A stretch of DNA of 64,000 bases from Scortum barcoo (lineage: Eukaryota; Chordata; Actinopteri; Centrarchiformes; Terapontidae), in NCBI GenBank assembly GCA_023238725.1, contig CM041553.1, positions 17,423,501-17,487,500 of the forward strand. Reading direction: 5' to 3'. The position numbers and the translations under genes were made by a program. Below, piece by piece: positions 1 through 30,600 of this stretch. The notes beneath the pieces were generated by a model, which searched no databases, was not told the DNA's origin, and worked only from the letters and a program-made list of their open reading frames with translations. The number at the start of each line of letters is the position of its first letter. The stretch's first letter is position 1.

Positions 1-99
1 ATTTAAATGACTATATCTACAAGCCATACTCAGCTCTATATATTTACTTATATTATTTTATTCTCATTTCTTATTTTTTGTATTTTTTTTAAGTACTTA

Positions 100-220
100 C
101 TGTTTATTTTTCACCTGCGTGCTTCTTCTGTATATATATGCTGCTGGAAACTTAAATTTCCCTGAGGGAGCCATCTCAAAGGGATCAATAAAGTCAAGTC
201 TAAGTCTAAGTCATATCAGC
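100..220 (+). repeat. 3' tail of a fish LINE-type retroelement
   Basis: The stretch ends in a stop-like tail with 'gggatcaataaag' followed by a short hexamer array (AAGTCT repeated). Sequences of the form 'CTGCTGGAAACTTAAATTTCCC...GGATCAATAAAG' followed by short tandem repeats are typical 3' ends of teleost non-LTR retrotransposons (Rex/CR1-type). No coding remnant is visible upstream in the window. The family name is uncertain. Confidence 0.5.
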
Positions 221-2100
221 AGGCTTTTATATCAGACGTGCCATTGAAACTGTCAGTGGTCTTGTTAAAATCCTGATCACACAAATCTTGCTAAACAGAG
301 AAATGGATAAAGAAATTGTTCTTAATACAATTATTATTTAAAGTCACAGACTTTTGTGTTAATCTACCAATTTAGTCAGTGATTGATTTACCAATAAAGC
401 ATCGGAGGAGTTTGACATTTGACCTTTTTCACCTGACAGAAATTTAACTGGGCTCTAAACATTTAAATAGATCATGTTGTGGTTTGGAGTCAGTCTGGAG
501 GTATTACTCAAATAAAGAGCTGACAATGACCTTTTCCTCCTGTACACATCATGCCTCTCCCTGTCACTGGAGAGGAGCAAAGAAATGTGCTGCTCATCTT
601 TGTATTTAAACCAACAATAATTCTGGGACCGCAGGACGTCTGCAAACACAATTTGAAGCCTATTTTCATCACTCACACTCTGTACATTTACATTTAAATC
701 ACAGCACTACGTATTGCTGCTTGTAGATCAAAATGCAGTGGTGAAGCAAGTGTTGAGATCCTTTTCTTAAGTTAAAGGCCTGCATTGAAAATGTTACTAT
801 GTAAGCATTTTCAGGAAACTGTACTTAAAGTGTTAAAGTAAGAGGACTTAATACAGAAGACACCTTTGAGGCTGTTATATCATTGGATTCTTATAACTGA
901 TGTATTCATGTAAAAGCAGGATTTATGTTGTAAATTGTTGAGGTGATGCTCATTTTTAACTGATTTGTACAGGACTGCAACCAATGATTATTTTTATGAC
1001 GGATCACTGTGACTATTGTCGTCTCAATGAATCAATTGATAGTTTGATTTGTACAGTTTCAGAAAATAGTTAGTGCCGCAACAATTACCCTGAGCCTAAA
1101 GTGACACCTTCCCAGTGCTTCTTTTGTGCAACCAACAGAACAGACTTCAAAATCATTAAGAATAAACTAAAAGTTTTTTCACATGAAAAATGACCCAAGC
1201 GATTATCAAAGTCTCGTATTTTCAAGTAAATCCAGAGCCTGAAAGCCAGAATTAATACCTGCCAGGCCTACCAGCAACTAATATCCTGCAAGTCGTGGTA
1301 ACAACCTCAGAAAAGAAAAGGCTTTTTTAGCGAAAGGGAAAAATAAAAAAAACCTCAAAGGTCAGCTCAAAGATGAATCGTTATATAGTCGATGGAAAGG
1401 CAGAACAATGACATCTCTACCCACAGGGAGTCTCTGCCCTGTGGGGGAGTTTCATGCCCTCTCTTTTCTCTCACAGAGTTAATGCCAAAGACACGTTTGC
1501 AGGAAGTGCTTTTGTTTAATGTCATTTTACTGTATTTAAGAAGTGAGGTTGGGTCAGAACATAAAACAGAACAGAGTTATAAGGCTTTAAGGCGCAGATA
1601 TGCCAAAGCGTGTGCAATAATTCAAGTTAAACGTAAAAAATTTGATTACATGCATTTCAGACAAGTGAGGGGAGTACCAACAGGGTAATGCTTTATTTTT
1701 TCAATTCCCTTATAATTTTCTAAAAAATGAAATGAATTCTTGGAGGGTTTCGCTTCAAATGGCTAATCCCTGAACTGCTTGTAGGGAAAGTGGAGTTTTA
1801 ATTGCTTTTATCCCAAGTGATTTAGAAGGATTCAGCTGCTCATTTACCTTTGCACTCACACACCGATGGAAACACTTTGACATGTGGACCGTGGGGATCG
1901 AATAAAACAACCACATGATCAGCAGGGCGACCCAGCAGTTAGTTCCAAAAGCACCAAAATGATCATTCTTTGCAGGAAAATCACAATGAATTCAGAAGGA
2001 AATTATGTGACATGTAAAATAAAACACTACTGAAAAGAGCTCATGAACTCTTAAAACAGGATTCAGGTACCATTTTTTTATTGCCTGGTGGTTGCTTATT
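220..2100. other. Intergenic, no gene seen
   Basis: AT-rich sequence with only short, codon-random open frames. The one recognisable item is a hAT-like repeat fragment at 736-845. Confidence 0.6.
736..845 (+). mobile_element. Fragment of a hAT-like non-autonomous element
   Basis: It starts with 'cagtggtgaagcaagtg' and continues with 'cttttcttaagttaaaggcc' and 'aatgttactatgtaag', a decayed copy of the abundant teleost element whose end reads 'CAGTGGTGGAA...CTTAAGTA'. A longer copy lies at 33382-33950. Only one end is recognisable here. Confidence 0.45.
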
Positions 2101-2101
2101 T

Positions 2102-2700
2102 AGTAAGTAAGTAAAAGTTTATTCATATAGCACCTTTCAAGACAGACATCACAAAATGCTTCACAATAAAAGGATACACAGTAAAAAGACAACAAAGCAA
2201 AGTAAAAGACAGGGCAACAACCAAATATAAAACAGACATCACTTAAAATCATAAGACAGAACAAAACTAAGACAAAAAAACAAACTAATGGATCTTAAGA
2301 CGCTTTTTAAAAGTGTCCACAGATTTCAAATCCAGTGGGAGGGAGTTCCAGAGCTTAGGAGCTACAACCTCAAAGGCACAGTCTGCTTTAGTCCTGAGCC
2401 TGGAGCGAGGTACAGCCAACAGGCGCTGATCAGAGGACCCCATATTTCTGCTGGTGGTGTAGGGCTGCAGTGACACAGAAATACAGGTGTCTGACCATTC
2501 AAGGCTCTATATGTGATCACAAGGATGAAAACAGAGTTGTAATAATCAACGCGAGAAGAAATAAATGCATGAATCCATTTCAGCTGGGGATACAGTGTGC
2601 CGAAGCCTCGCAATGTTTCTCAGGTGGTAAAAACAGGAGCGTATTGAACACGTTACAGGCTGGTAAAGACTCCACTGGCCCATAGAAGTGCCTAAATAGA
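2102..2700 (-). mobile_element. LINE-2-like retrotransposon 3' end, decayed
   Basis: On the minus strand the 2285-2476 frame ends in LLAVPRSRLRTKADCAFEV followed by APKLWNSLPLDLK, the characteristic C-terminus of L2-type reverse transcriptase proteins. Upstream frames give 'HAFISSRVDYYNSVF' and 'ITYRALNGQTP', matching earlier parts of the same protein in a different frame, with a deletion between them. The 3' UTR (plus-strand reading 'gtttattcatatagcacctttcaagacag') and a (GTAA)n-like tail close the element near 2102. It is inactive: frameshifted, internally deleted and 5'-truncated. Confidence 0.75.
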
Positions 2701-3045
2701 TCACGGAGGGTCGGTATCACAGAAGTGGATAATGGGCCGAGATTGAATTGGTTAATAGAGTGTATAGACTTGACAGAGTAAAGAAGTGAAAGTGTTAGCA
2801 ACTGAAAGACCTAAATAGAGAGAGAGAAGTTGCTGGTTTGTTTGATTTGTGCGTTTTACATTTCCAATATAATTCAAAACTACTACAACAAGAGTTCTGA
2901 AGGAGAAAAACCCTGCGGGTGATGTATGACCTGGGCCCACCGTGAGGAGATGATCAATTTTTGGATGAATTCCAACTTCGACTGCAGTTTTCATCTATGG
3001 ATAAATGAGATGTTTATTCCATTTCTCCATGCCATCCTCTACCTA

Positions 3046-3090
3046 GGTGGCACGGTGGTGCAGTGGTTAGCACTGTCGCCTCACAGCAAG
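3046..3090 (+). mobile_element. 5' head of a tRNA-derived SINE
   Basis: The sequence 'ggtggcacggtggtgcagtg' followed by 'gttagcactgtcgcctcaca' is the head of a very common teleost repeat with an A-box-like tRNA promoter element. The copy stops after about 45 bases. A fuller copy is at 50881-51290. Confidence 0.55.
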
Positions 3091-3099
3091 TGATGAAAG

Positions 3100-6000
3100 A
3101 AGTTGCAGAAAGTTGAAATCGATCAGATATCGATTCGAAAATATCAACAGTAGCTCCAGGCAAAGAGCCTCTCCTAACCGAATGCGAAAAGAGTACCCAA
3201 TTCTTGGAAAATAGACTTTTGTAGTTTTACAACACAGAGTTACCGATACCCAGACAAAAGAAGCCATTTATCTCTGATCAACATATGCGAGCTTCAAAGG
3301 TTTTTTTTTTTAAAGCCACATGCTTCTGTCATTATATGTGACCCTTAATGCCCAGTCAATGAATGAATGAATTGTTGAATGAATTTTCCTTGATCTCATG
3401 AAGGGACTTGTTTCAGATTAGCATAACTAACAGCTGTGACCACCTGTTTACACGTCTCAGTAGGAGTCATAGTACACATTGTACATTTGGACTGTGAATT
3501 TAGCGAGTGTTTGATGCAGGCTGCTACAGACCATCACGAGGTAACGGGGTATATATCCTCCTTCCATGCCATGAGTCACGATGTGCATTTCAATAGTTGG
3601 AGATCTGGATGTGCATTAATATGATCACGCAGCATGCAGCCGCCATCATATGTATGTAGTGTCCCCAGTAATCAAGTCATTGGTACTGCATTAAGCTGCA
3701 AGCACGGCAGCGACATACTAACACCTGAAAACGTTGTTATGGTGAATGCAAACAGTTAGCAAACGGTCAACCAGCAGACGTGCAGTGACATTATTATTCA
3801 TCTGGCGTTCCATCGTCATTTCTCTCCTCGCCTTCATCAGCTCCTGAGGGAAATATCTGGCCATTTGGCTGCTAAACTTTCCACCATGTTCACCAACTTT
3901 GTTTTGTCTGTCTTGTTTGTTTGCCTTGTTACTGACTGGGCAGTGTACAATGAATTTTCAGAGCTTTGTCACTGTAAATACCTGCCTGCTGTGGACGTGT
4001 CATATTTTGTCTTGGAAAAAAATCCTGCTGACTTGTTGATCCAGCAAAAGCAAACAAGCAGGAGTGACAAAATGAGCACAGCAAACAAACACAAGCGAAA
4101 CATGCACACAGTAATACACGAAGGAGAAAAAACAACGTACAGGAAGTGAATTCAAACCAGTTCAATAATTGGCTAACCTGAGATCCTTGGGCGAGCTATT
4201 TCAAGGCCGCAGATCCCAGACTGTGGCGCAATTGCCTTTTGTACTCAACCTGTGAGGACACTTAACACAGCTGCAACACGTGTCTGATGAGGCAATGATG
4301 AGGTATGTAATTATTTGACAAATCGTTGATGAACGACTTAACATTTAATCAGCGAGGCAGCTGGTGAAACTGTGCCAAGGTACTCGCAAACTATAAGCGA
4401 ATGTTTGGTCACGTCCTTTGGTTATGAAAGCTGCAGGTCCACACAGACTCGAAGATATTCAAATTAAAAACAGAGTGTTTTTAGAGTGAATATATACAGA
4501 GCAAGTGCGCCGCTTTCTCACGTAGAAACAGAGCTGTTGTGTAATCTTGATCAAATTTATGTCACACCAAGTACCCGGTCTTTGAGCGAACTGAAAGTCT
4601 TATCAAAGCGGTTCTTCGCATGTTCGTCATTGATCATTGATTTATTTTCATCTTTTCTTTTATGTGGCTGAATCTGTGCATCATGTTTCTTTTTTGAGAA
4701 ACATCATTAGGCGTTGCTGTTTTCAGCTTTTTTATGATGTGTGGAGCAACAGGCTTTTTCATTTACAAGGTAAGAACAATGCTTTTCTCCTGAATCTCTG
4801 ATATACAATTTGCTCAACAAGTTTTATCCCACAGTGCAATGCCGTCTCTGTTCTAGGTGGAGTAGATTTTAAGCTGATAAACAGGGGATGATGGGGGGCT
4901 CAGTGGAGCTTCAAGTCTGAGCCACAGCCATGTGAGTAATTATAAAATACATATATGGAAATTTAAAAGCAAATTGCAGTTGTTGTCTGCATATTAATAA
5001 CAGTTGTTTCACAGACAGATGTTTCCCATCTGTCATATCAATTTTCTAATCAATTTACATTTAAGCAATTTACATCTACCCAATGTATCTCTGTAAATAT
5101 GCATTTATTGCCTTTTTATGTCTTTTGCTGGATTGTTCCTGTACATTTATCACTACACGTTATAACAAAGAGCATCAAGCAAGTAAAGCAGCAAATTATT
5201 TCGGCTCTAATTTGATTATGTTATTCTAGCATTATATATATTTTTATAAAATGAAAGGGCAAGGTGGAATCTGCTTCACGGCATTTTCTCTAATCAGTGT
5301 GAAGTAGGAAAGAGAATTAAAGGTCAAACAAGTGTCGGTTTATTGAGAGGAACATTAGTTAGACGAGTGGGTGACGTATTTTCACATTTCCCCATGATGT
5401 CTCTGTCAGAACACTTTTTTCGTGGCAGCTCTGCTTCGCCACAATGTGTCGTTTTTTCATTTTTCAGATGGATAGCTCTGGCTAGTTTTCAAAACATCAC
5501 AGCGAGGAACAGTTTTCATTACGTTTATACCGCAGGTAGCATAATTGGCTGATTAAGCATGAGGGAAAATGAAGTTTGTGGTTTGAATGCAAATCCAGCC
5601 TTGTTTTTACAGCGTGACAAAGAAAGCGAGGGGTCTCGTGGGGATGAAGAGCAGTCATGTGGCTGCATTGTGGGTTCACTTGGCTGTCCTTAGAAAGCTA
5701 GTTAAGTGCTAGGAGAGAGGGAAGTTATTAGAGGCCAGGTCTTTGGCTTTGTTCTTACATCAGGTGCTTTTTCTTGATCGAGCATCTCTGTGGTGAAAAT
5801 TGTTAGCGTGAAACGTTTCACATTACTGCGAGTGATTCCTTTCACGTTGTCACTTTATAGATTGTTAATTTAAGAATTTAGATTGCTTGTCCTTATCTCA
5901 CACACCTTTAGTCAATGCTGAGTGTGGTAAGAGTGTATTCAGTGGCACAGGTTTGCAAGGTCACATTAATGTTTCACACTCATGTAAAAAATAAATAAAT

Positions 6001-9000
6001 AATGTAAAAAATAAATAAATACATTTTTTCAGCATTTTGAAACCATCTCTTTTTTTCTGGCATGTAGGTCTTCCTTTTAACTACCTTAGTGAACTGAGGG
6101 ATGGAAATAAGACATCTAATATTGATCAGGGTGGTAAAGGCCTCTAATAATACGTCGGTTTATTCTTTCTGTCTCATGCTCATTTGTGTCAAGTCAATAG
6201 AGAGGTGCACAGTAGCAGATATAACAAGCTTAATAGTGGACCTGTTTGACTGCTTTTTTCACCATTTTTGCACCCATTAAAACTGAAATATAATTACAGA
6301 TGCATTTAAAAGAATCAATTATATTTAATTGCACGCAGAGTCTTTACAGATTATTAACATATCAATACCAACATATGTTTGCTTATGCTCTCTAAATCAG
6401 AATTCAACCTATTTCTGACACAGCGTAGACTTTTATTCGCACGTGTTGCTGTAAATGATCAGCTGTTACGTTCATGTCATTTCTTTTAAGGGAATAAAGC
6501 AATGGTGCAAATAGAATTAACACAAGTTCAGGGCTATTTATCATCTTTTGTCTGTGTGTGTGTATGTGTGTGTGTGTGTTGTGTGTTTGAGGGTGTCGGG
6601 GGGTATCACTCTGACACACAGCACCCTCCTAGGCGCTCTTATAAAGTGATAGAAAATCACAAATGTTTAATTGTGTTTGTTTTCCAGACGAGTGTGTTGA
6701 AAAATAGCGCAAATGTAACTACAACTAACCAAGGACTGCAACAAGATGATGATATGTCTTAAATGAACGTGGGAATAAGGGAGTAAAGCAAAGACCTTGA
6801 TAAATCCTGTAAATATTCTTTCCTATCAGTAAGTACATTTATCTGAATGTTCAGCGTGACTCTGCAGCAGTGTTGGAAGATTGTCAGTCACTGAGGAATG
6901 GCTATCGCGCCAAATGTCAAAATCCTTTGGGAAGGGCAGCCTGTGGTGATTCAGTTAATGGAAATTCTCCGAAACACGCACAACAAACCCTGTGGGACTG
7001 ATCAAACATCCAAGTCATGTATGCCACCGTTTTAGCTATTCAATCAAAATCCTCTGACAGTTTTAATCAGACAAAGCAAATTTCTTTTAGTCATTACGCA
7101 GTCCACAACTTTTGTTTCCCAGCACGTGGTAAAATCATGTGTCAGGTCAATCTGATCATCCCGGGGGAACAAGCCCGCAGCAAGGACAAACAGTAATTAA
7201 GTGTGGAGAGATGAGGATGAATATGTCTAGTTAACCAACTACCAATATTCAAATAACGGGATCTAAACAGTAAACACTGTTTTTAACATCGAGAAGGAAT
7301 GGTTGGGGGGAAATACACTTATTCATTCGATCAATACTGATAGCTGGAGCCACCAGTAGGTTACCTGTTCTCCTCCTGTTTTCCAGTCTTTTCTAGGTAA
7401 AAATGCTCCTACCTATAGCTTCATATTCACTGTACAGCCATGAGAGTGGTGTCAGTCTTCTCATCTAACTCTCTGCAGGGAGGCCAGTGAGTATCTTGCC
7501 CCAAATGTGAAACCATTCAACCAGTTTTTCTTGAGGGGAAAAAAAACATTCACTGAAAAGAAATGCTTATCGGAAGTATAGAACAAAAGCTTGCGAGGAA
7601 ATGATGTTGGGCTTTGACGCAGATTAAATGTTCTCGAGCCTCCACTTTTTGAAGGGAAAGCCTGCAGTTTCCCTACAAAATGACGGGAAATGAGGCAACT
7701 GTTCTTACTTTCACTGCCAGCAGTTTAAACATCTCTGTGCCTTCAAGAGGAACATTAACCTGTTCTCAAACTATTTCCCTCTAGGTGGGGATGGAGTGCA
7801 GGAGGACGTGCGCTTTATTGAAATGTAATGTCACGATACTCTGCAGTTCTTCAGGGCTATTGAAAGAGTCCAGATTATTCCCAGACAAGGCACCGTGCCT
7901 AAAGGCTGCTCAGTGTATTCAACATTTTCTCTCATGAGACAGCGATATACAAGCTTAAAGTGTCTAAAACTGACTGAGTGAGATCATTAACTCTTACAGG
8001 TCCCAGATCACGTTGGTGTGATCAAATGACGCAGGTTGTTCCAGTACAGTATGTCAGGTCATATAGGGGTTAGGTTAAGTATAGGAGGCATATGTTAACT
8101 TAAAGAAATTAAACAATGGCATGGTAAACATTTTTAAAGGCAAAGGTATTCTTTAATGTCTGAATTGACTTCACTACGCTTTTTCTGAACAATTTGCTCT
8201 TCAGTTCCCTTCCTTTTGTGTATAACCTTGAAAGAGATCCTCGGTTTTCCATTGCCTTATAACTATCAACCATCATGCTTTATCATGCGCCTCTTCTGTC
8301 AGTTTCTTTTCTTAACCAGTTTACTTTGCTCAAGACCACGAGTCCTTGAGCCGGTTACAAGCTGCATCAGGTGAGCAGCGGAGTGCAGAAAATAAAGAGG
8401 AATGCTGGGTCACCAGGTCCGCTGCAAGGCCAAACAAAATCCATACCACACAAATAAACACATTTACCCCCTTTAGGCTGTTTGGACTACATAAAATAAG
8501 GACCCTTTGTGAGATGATGGAGCTCACTGATAAATATTATTGCCACACGCTGTAGGCAAAACCTGCGCTTTAGAGAGGTCGTGATTATATTTGATTTTTT
8601 TTTTCTTTTGCTGACTGTCAGTTTGAATCTCTGCCTGGCTCGCTCTGCAGCTACGCACTTTTGATGCTCAAATTCAGACATCAAAACTCACGATGTCCAA
8701 ACGGTTCACCTGATGTTCACCTGAATGTGTCTTTTTACGCAGTAGGAACCTGTCCACTTTAATTTGCAGCACTCATTATAACATTTTGCTGAACAGAGAT
8801 GTTTTTAATAATTTGGACAAATATGCTAATTTTATAGTGAAGATGAAACATGGTTCATTCAAGGTAGCTTCCACTACAGATAAGGGGATGAAAACTTAGG
8901 ATTTTGGTGATGACCTAACATTTCAATTAGACATGAGGTAAAGATTGAAATTGAAAGGTAAATCCACATCTACTGAATGGGTTTTGTGAAATGCCTCCTC

Positions 9001-11100
9001 AAGCTCCATTATCTTGTTAGAATTTCAATTATTTCAGTACTTTGGTTAATGAGCGAGCATCTGCAAGACTACCGACATTCCCATCAGCCTCAGACTGTAT
9101 ACTCGAAAGTCTGCAGCCATGCTTACCCCAATCACAGCTTCAAGGAAGTTTCTTACTGAGAGCGAGATGAGCATATTTCCTACAATTTAGTGTAAAACCT
9201 GTAGGGGATCAACAAGCACTGTTCCTGGAACATCAGATTTATAGAACATGGAGTGAGCTTATCTGTTGGAGCTGAGAACAGAAAATACAAGTCCACATAC
9301 ATACAGACACATTTTCACATTTTCAGACTTGCTGGTCTTCATCTTTGGCCCCAGTCAGAGACTTTTATCTTCAGTTTATTTGAGTCCCCCGTGGCTGCAG
9401 CACCCCAAGTATTATAGATTTATAAAACATTGTTTTGTCCTTAATATTCAGACAACAATGACCCAACTGACAAAGACCCGTCTTGCTCAAGGGCACTTTG
9501 ACATGCTCAAAGGAGGAAACCATCAGATCAAACTCATCAAAATATTACTGATACTGAGTCACAGTTATTTCTGGACAAGCCACCTCTCAGAGCTCAGGCA
9601 TCATAATCGGTCTTGCCTCCCTCATCTGCCTTTCCTTCTTTGTGACTGAGACTTTTAGACTATATTGGGAGAATATGATTCAGCACCAGGCACGAAATGC
9701 ATTAAATGTCAAGGTTTTTTTCTGTGGGTGGGAGTGGGACCCACAGTGGATAAATATCAACCCGCCCTTTCTTTGTCTTTGATCAAACTCAAATGTTTTA
9801 ATTGTGATGATGGTGGTTCATTTTGTCCCTGTACCACCATCTTCTGGACAAAAGGAGAAACAGCAGCCTTGTCCTGCTTTTTCTTTATGATCTACATACA
9901 ACTTGAAAACTAACTCAGATCCCGGGTAATACCCAAAAAACCCTTTTTGACAGTATTAGCTTCATATTTTTTATTTCAGCATTAGCATTTGATAAGAAGA
10001 AAGGTTTCTCTTCTTGAATGCCGAGGTCCTTGAGAGCAAATTTTGTTGCCACCCACGAGGCTTTTACATTTTAACAATGCAAATATCCAGCTGGAGCTCT
10101 GACAGTATGAGAGTCTCACAGTATAAACAAGATCAGCATTAACACAAATATGTGTTCGCTGCAGTTTGTTTTTGTATCCACCTTGTTGACAGCTTGGAGT
10201 GAGAAGGTTTTATGTTTGTAAGATGGGAAACAGATGCAGATGAATAAGAGTTCTTGCGTTCTTTGTATTCATCATTGTGAACAGGGATGCTTTAAAAATG
10301 TCTACCACCATGCAGGGCTGCTGCTGGAGGAGGAGATTAGATCGTAATGACTGTTATGTATTATGTTGAAAAAAAGCACAGTATTAGAAGACAGGACCTC
10401 AAAACACACAAGGCTCAACACAGTGATTTCAGCTGTCAGGTCATCGTCAGGGAATCCCGTCAGTCCCAAATTATGATCTTTTAATGTTTTTTTGTGGTTC
10501 TCCATCCATGCAGAGGTTGGTGATGTAGTTTTTTAATTTGCATTTGACCTTTACCTAACCAGGATGATCTTTTAATTCATCTCTTCGTGCGAGACTCCCG
10601 AAATGTGCCAAATGTGCCAAAATGTCACCATATTCACGTCAATCAAAGCACCACAGAGCACAGAGATTCCAATCTTTAATAAACCTTTAGTAAAACACAG
10701 AGGGCACAGGGAGCCAGTTTGTATGATGTGATGTCTCAGTGCAGATCATAGTTGATCCAAATGACCACAACACAAGGCCATCATAGAGAGGAGGCATGAT
10801 TTCGTTTAACTTCAAGTCTAAAAAGCGTATCTTTGCTGCCCTCCTCACTTCCTGCCTGGCTGCAGTGACGTACAGGTGTACTCCAGGACTCCGTGACATC
10901 ACTGTCGGCGGGGGTAACAGGTTCAACAGAGCACACGAGACAGGTGAGACGAGAGATAAATGTGGATTAGAGTGCATATTTACAGACATCGTCTTCTCTT
11001 CGGCATTCATTATTATGCACTCAGTTATTCACATGAAAAGTGAAAAAAAAAAAAAAAAAGGTTTTCAAGAATTTAAAAAAAGAAGTCTTTCCTGCCTCTG
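3100..11100. other. Intergenic, no gene seen
   Basis: About 8 kb with only scattered short frames lacking any domain, splice-consistent neighbour or codon signal. It contains a (TG)n tract at 6548-6586 and a duplicated 'aaaaaataaataaat' word near 5986-6021. The stretch 6830-7200 is of mixed composition and could be conserved non-coding DNA, but nothing in the sequence alone proves that. Confidence 0.55.
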
Positions 11101-11101
11101 C

Positions 11102-11104
<3 letters not shown>

Positions 11105-11139
<35 letters not shown>
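11105..11139 (+). repeat. (TG)n microsatellite
   Basis: A pure TG dinucleotide tract of about 35 bases, preceded by an A-run at 11042-11059. Predicted short proteins here are translations of the repeat. Confidence 0.95.
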
Positions 11140-11143
<4 letters not shown>

Positions 11144-11859
11144 TCGGATTGTCGGTTTCAAAAAGGCGCAGAAATGGTGGGACCCCCCCTGATCTGACAC
11201 CTGAGGGGTGTGAGGGGGGAGGATTTCTAAAAGTGTGGAACCATCCAACAGAAGAACCAGCTCCTATGTCTAAGAATAACCACATATTGACGTTTTATAG
11301 TGTGTGTATGTACATTAAGACCTAAAGTCACCTGGAGGCTGGTGAACCGGGATGATTTCTGTTCCCCCGAATAAGCGACGACGACGACAGAAAGTTTTTG
11401 CTGCGTCTGAAGACAAGAAGCTGTAAGATCAGTGGCTGACTGAGTCACCAGGATGGAGGCCAGAGGCTGATGAAATTACTTTGTGCTGCTTTCTGCAGTA
11501 TGCACAGATGAGTCATACTGTCAGTACATGGACTTACTTTTACATGCAGGGGAGGAAACCATTCTCTTCAACTATCTGAATGCCCATTACTGAGAGAGCA
11601 ATTGTTACTCTCAGAGCTGCTTTCATTTGATTTCTCTGAGCTGCTTGTGGTTTGTGAACCAACACCTCCACCTAGTGTCTTTAACTGTGAACTGCAGGTG
11701 GGAGACAAAGCCGTGAATACATTTCAGAGATTACTTCCAAGAAATGTTCCAGTAATATAACGTCTTATCACTTAAGTAAGACATTACAAATAACTATGAT
11801 GTTTTCATTAGAGAGAAACCTTTCAGTTCTGGTGAAATAACCACAGCACAAAACATAGA

Positions 11860-13611
11860 GCTTTAAATTTTTATAAGACTTATAAAAAAGAAAAAACATA
11901 ACACAATAACCAAGGCATGTCATACATTGTGTTTTTTCTTTGTTTCTCTGAGGAGTATTTACAAACAGGCTTATGTACAGATAGCAGTAACTCAGAAATG
12001 GAAAAAAAAAAGCTACATATAGTCTAGCACGAACAACCAGTTAGCATAATGATAATATATTTGTTATGTACAATGTAACTGGCAAGGCTAGAGCAAGAAA
12101 GAACATAAAGATTCTGCAAAAGGTTTAAATAACTTCAAGTATCTGTCTTGAGGTTTCATGGAGGTTTTAGTCCGATGGATGCAGATCCCTGGTGACGCCG
12201 AAGAGAAACCAAGAATCCGGTCGAGCTGCAAACCGTGTAGTGTGGCCGGGAAAGGACAGGAGGAGCTCTAGCCGTTGGAAGAAAAAATAAAAAATAAAAA
12301 CAACACAGACAATGCAACGAACGTGGCGACACAGAACAATCACTTCTCTGATAAATGCCCAACATTATTTTTTAAGAAACTTTAAACACAAGGGAATTCT
12401 CCTCTCCACATATAAAGTGATATCCAGCTTATTGGCCTGCAGCACCTTTTTTACCACTTTGAATAACAAACGTGCAACAGGCTGAAAAAAAAAAAAAACA
12501 ACAACAAACAATAGGAAACAGGGGTGGAAATGGTGCCTGTTGACATCTAGAGTTGAACGCAACAGGTTACAGAACAGTTGTCCATGTTTTTTTTTTTTGG
12601 ATTTTAATGAAACATCTTCGGTATCCAAAAGTAACTTCACGACATTCTGAGGCCATTTCATTGTCTCTCACATGAAACCCACAACTCCCACTCTGGAAAA
12701 ATTATCTCCATCGTAACGCTGTGTTCCATTTTAATAAAAAAAAAATTAAAAAAAATTTAAAAAAAACACAACAACTGAATAGTAACTGCGAAAGAGTAAT
12801 TCATTCATCACCTAGTACCTTACATATAACTCAAGGTCCAAATATAATGAAACCGTAGTCTGAATTGCACAATCAGCTGTATGAAAAGAAAGACTAGCTT
12901 GTTTCAGGAAAGATCTGGCTATTCTTCTAGCAGTAGTTAGGCCTACTCTAATTATACAGCCACTATTAAGAAAAAAGTGTGGCCCAAGCACAGGCCATTT
13001 GTCCTATGAACGTCTCCGAGTGCATGAACCACTAATGCTACTTCACGACGTTTATATAACAACACTGCAGGGCTCAATTGTCTCCCACTGTTTTACATTT
13101 CAGTTTAGTGTATCTGTTTTGGAAGGAGAGAGAAAAACAAAAACAAAAGGTCCATGTACAACACAGCACAGGATGTGGCCGGTGCCGGTCTTCCGAAGTC
13201 CCCCTCCACTGCCCCACCCCCTCCACTGCCCCCCCAAAAGGCATGTCTCAAACGGCACCTGTCCACTGTTTCTGATGAGACTTGAACACTGTGACCCTCG
13301 AACCAGGAGCACCATAAAGACTCTAGTGTCATCCTTTAAGACCTTTAAGTAGAGCAGCAATTAAGTGGATTGAAATTTTCTGTTCTTGTGGAGGCTCGAA
13401 GTTGGAAAAAAGAAAAAAAAAAAACGCCATCATGTGTCAAATCAGAGAAACACACTACCAGAAGAGTGGAGTGAAATTTAGGACCGTGCTCTCAAAATTA
13501 GTGCATTTCCTGGGCAGCGAGGTACCATTTGAGAATCTGCTCTGCTCAGCTGAACCGCAACAGACATCCCCTCCCTCCCCCACCTCCCTCTGCCAAACAC
13601 CCTCCCCCCTC
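11860..13611 (-). other. Probable 3' UTR of the Crypton-like gene
   Basis: This lies directly downstream of the stop codon at 13612-13614 on the minus strand. No open frame of note is present. Two minus-strand ATTAAA hexamers (plus TTTAAT, near 12603 and 12731) are possible poly(A) signals; no AATAAA was found. The far end is not determined, and the limit given is only where composition changes and a small palindrome occurs (near 11871-11888). Confidence 0.35.
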
Positions 13612-30384
<16,773 letters not shown>

Positions 30385-30600
30385 GTTCACGCCGCGATCG
30401 GTGATCTTCCGCCGCCGCTCCGTTCAGCCTCTCTCGCTCTTCTCTCCGGCCGCTCGACGGGCTCACACCAAGGTTATTCCAGTCGCTCCCACCGCGGCGC
30501 AGCGCAGGGGTCGCGACGCAAGGCAGGGAGCAAAATACCCCGTTATAGAGGCTGTAATGTCACTTCAGCCACTGCGAGATGTTTTTTATACAAGTTAAAT
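30385..30600 (-). promoter_or_regulatory. CpG-rich promoter / 5' UTR of the Crypton-like gene
   Basis: The sequence upstream of the ATG is GC-rich with many CpG dinucleotides, in sharp contrast to the AT-rich DNA beyond 30600. No TATA box is evident. This is the composition of a housekeeping CpG-island promoter, so broad expression is inferred. Confidence 0.55.

Noticed and set aside
9266..9649. Plus-strand frame of 127 codons
   Set aside because: No recognisable domain, no neighbouring exons, and composition typical of random frames in AT-rich DNA.
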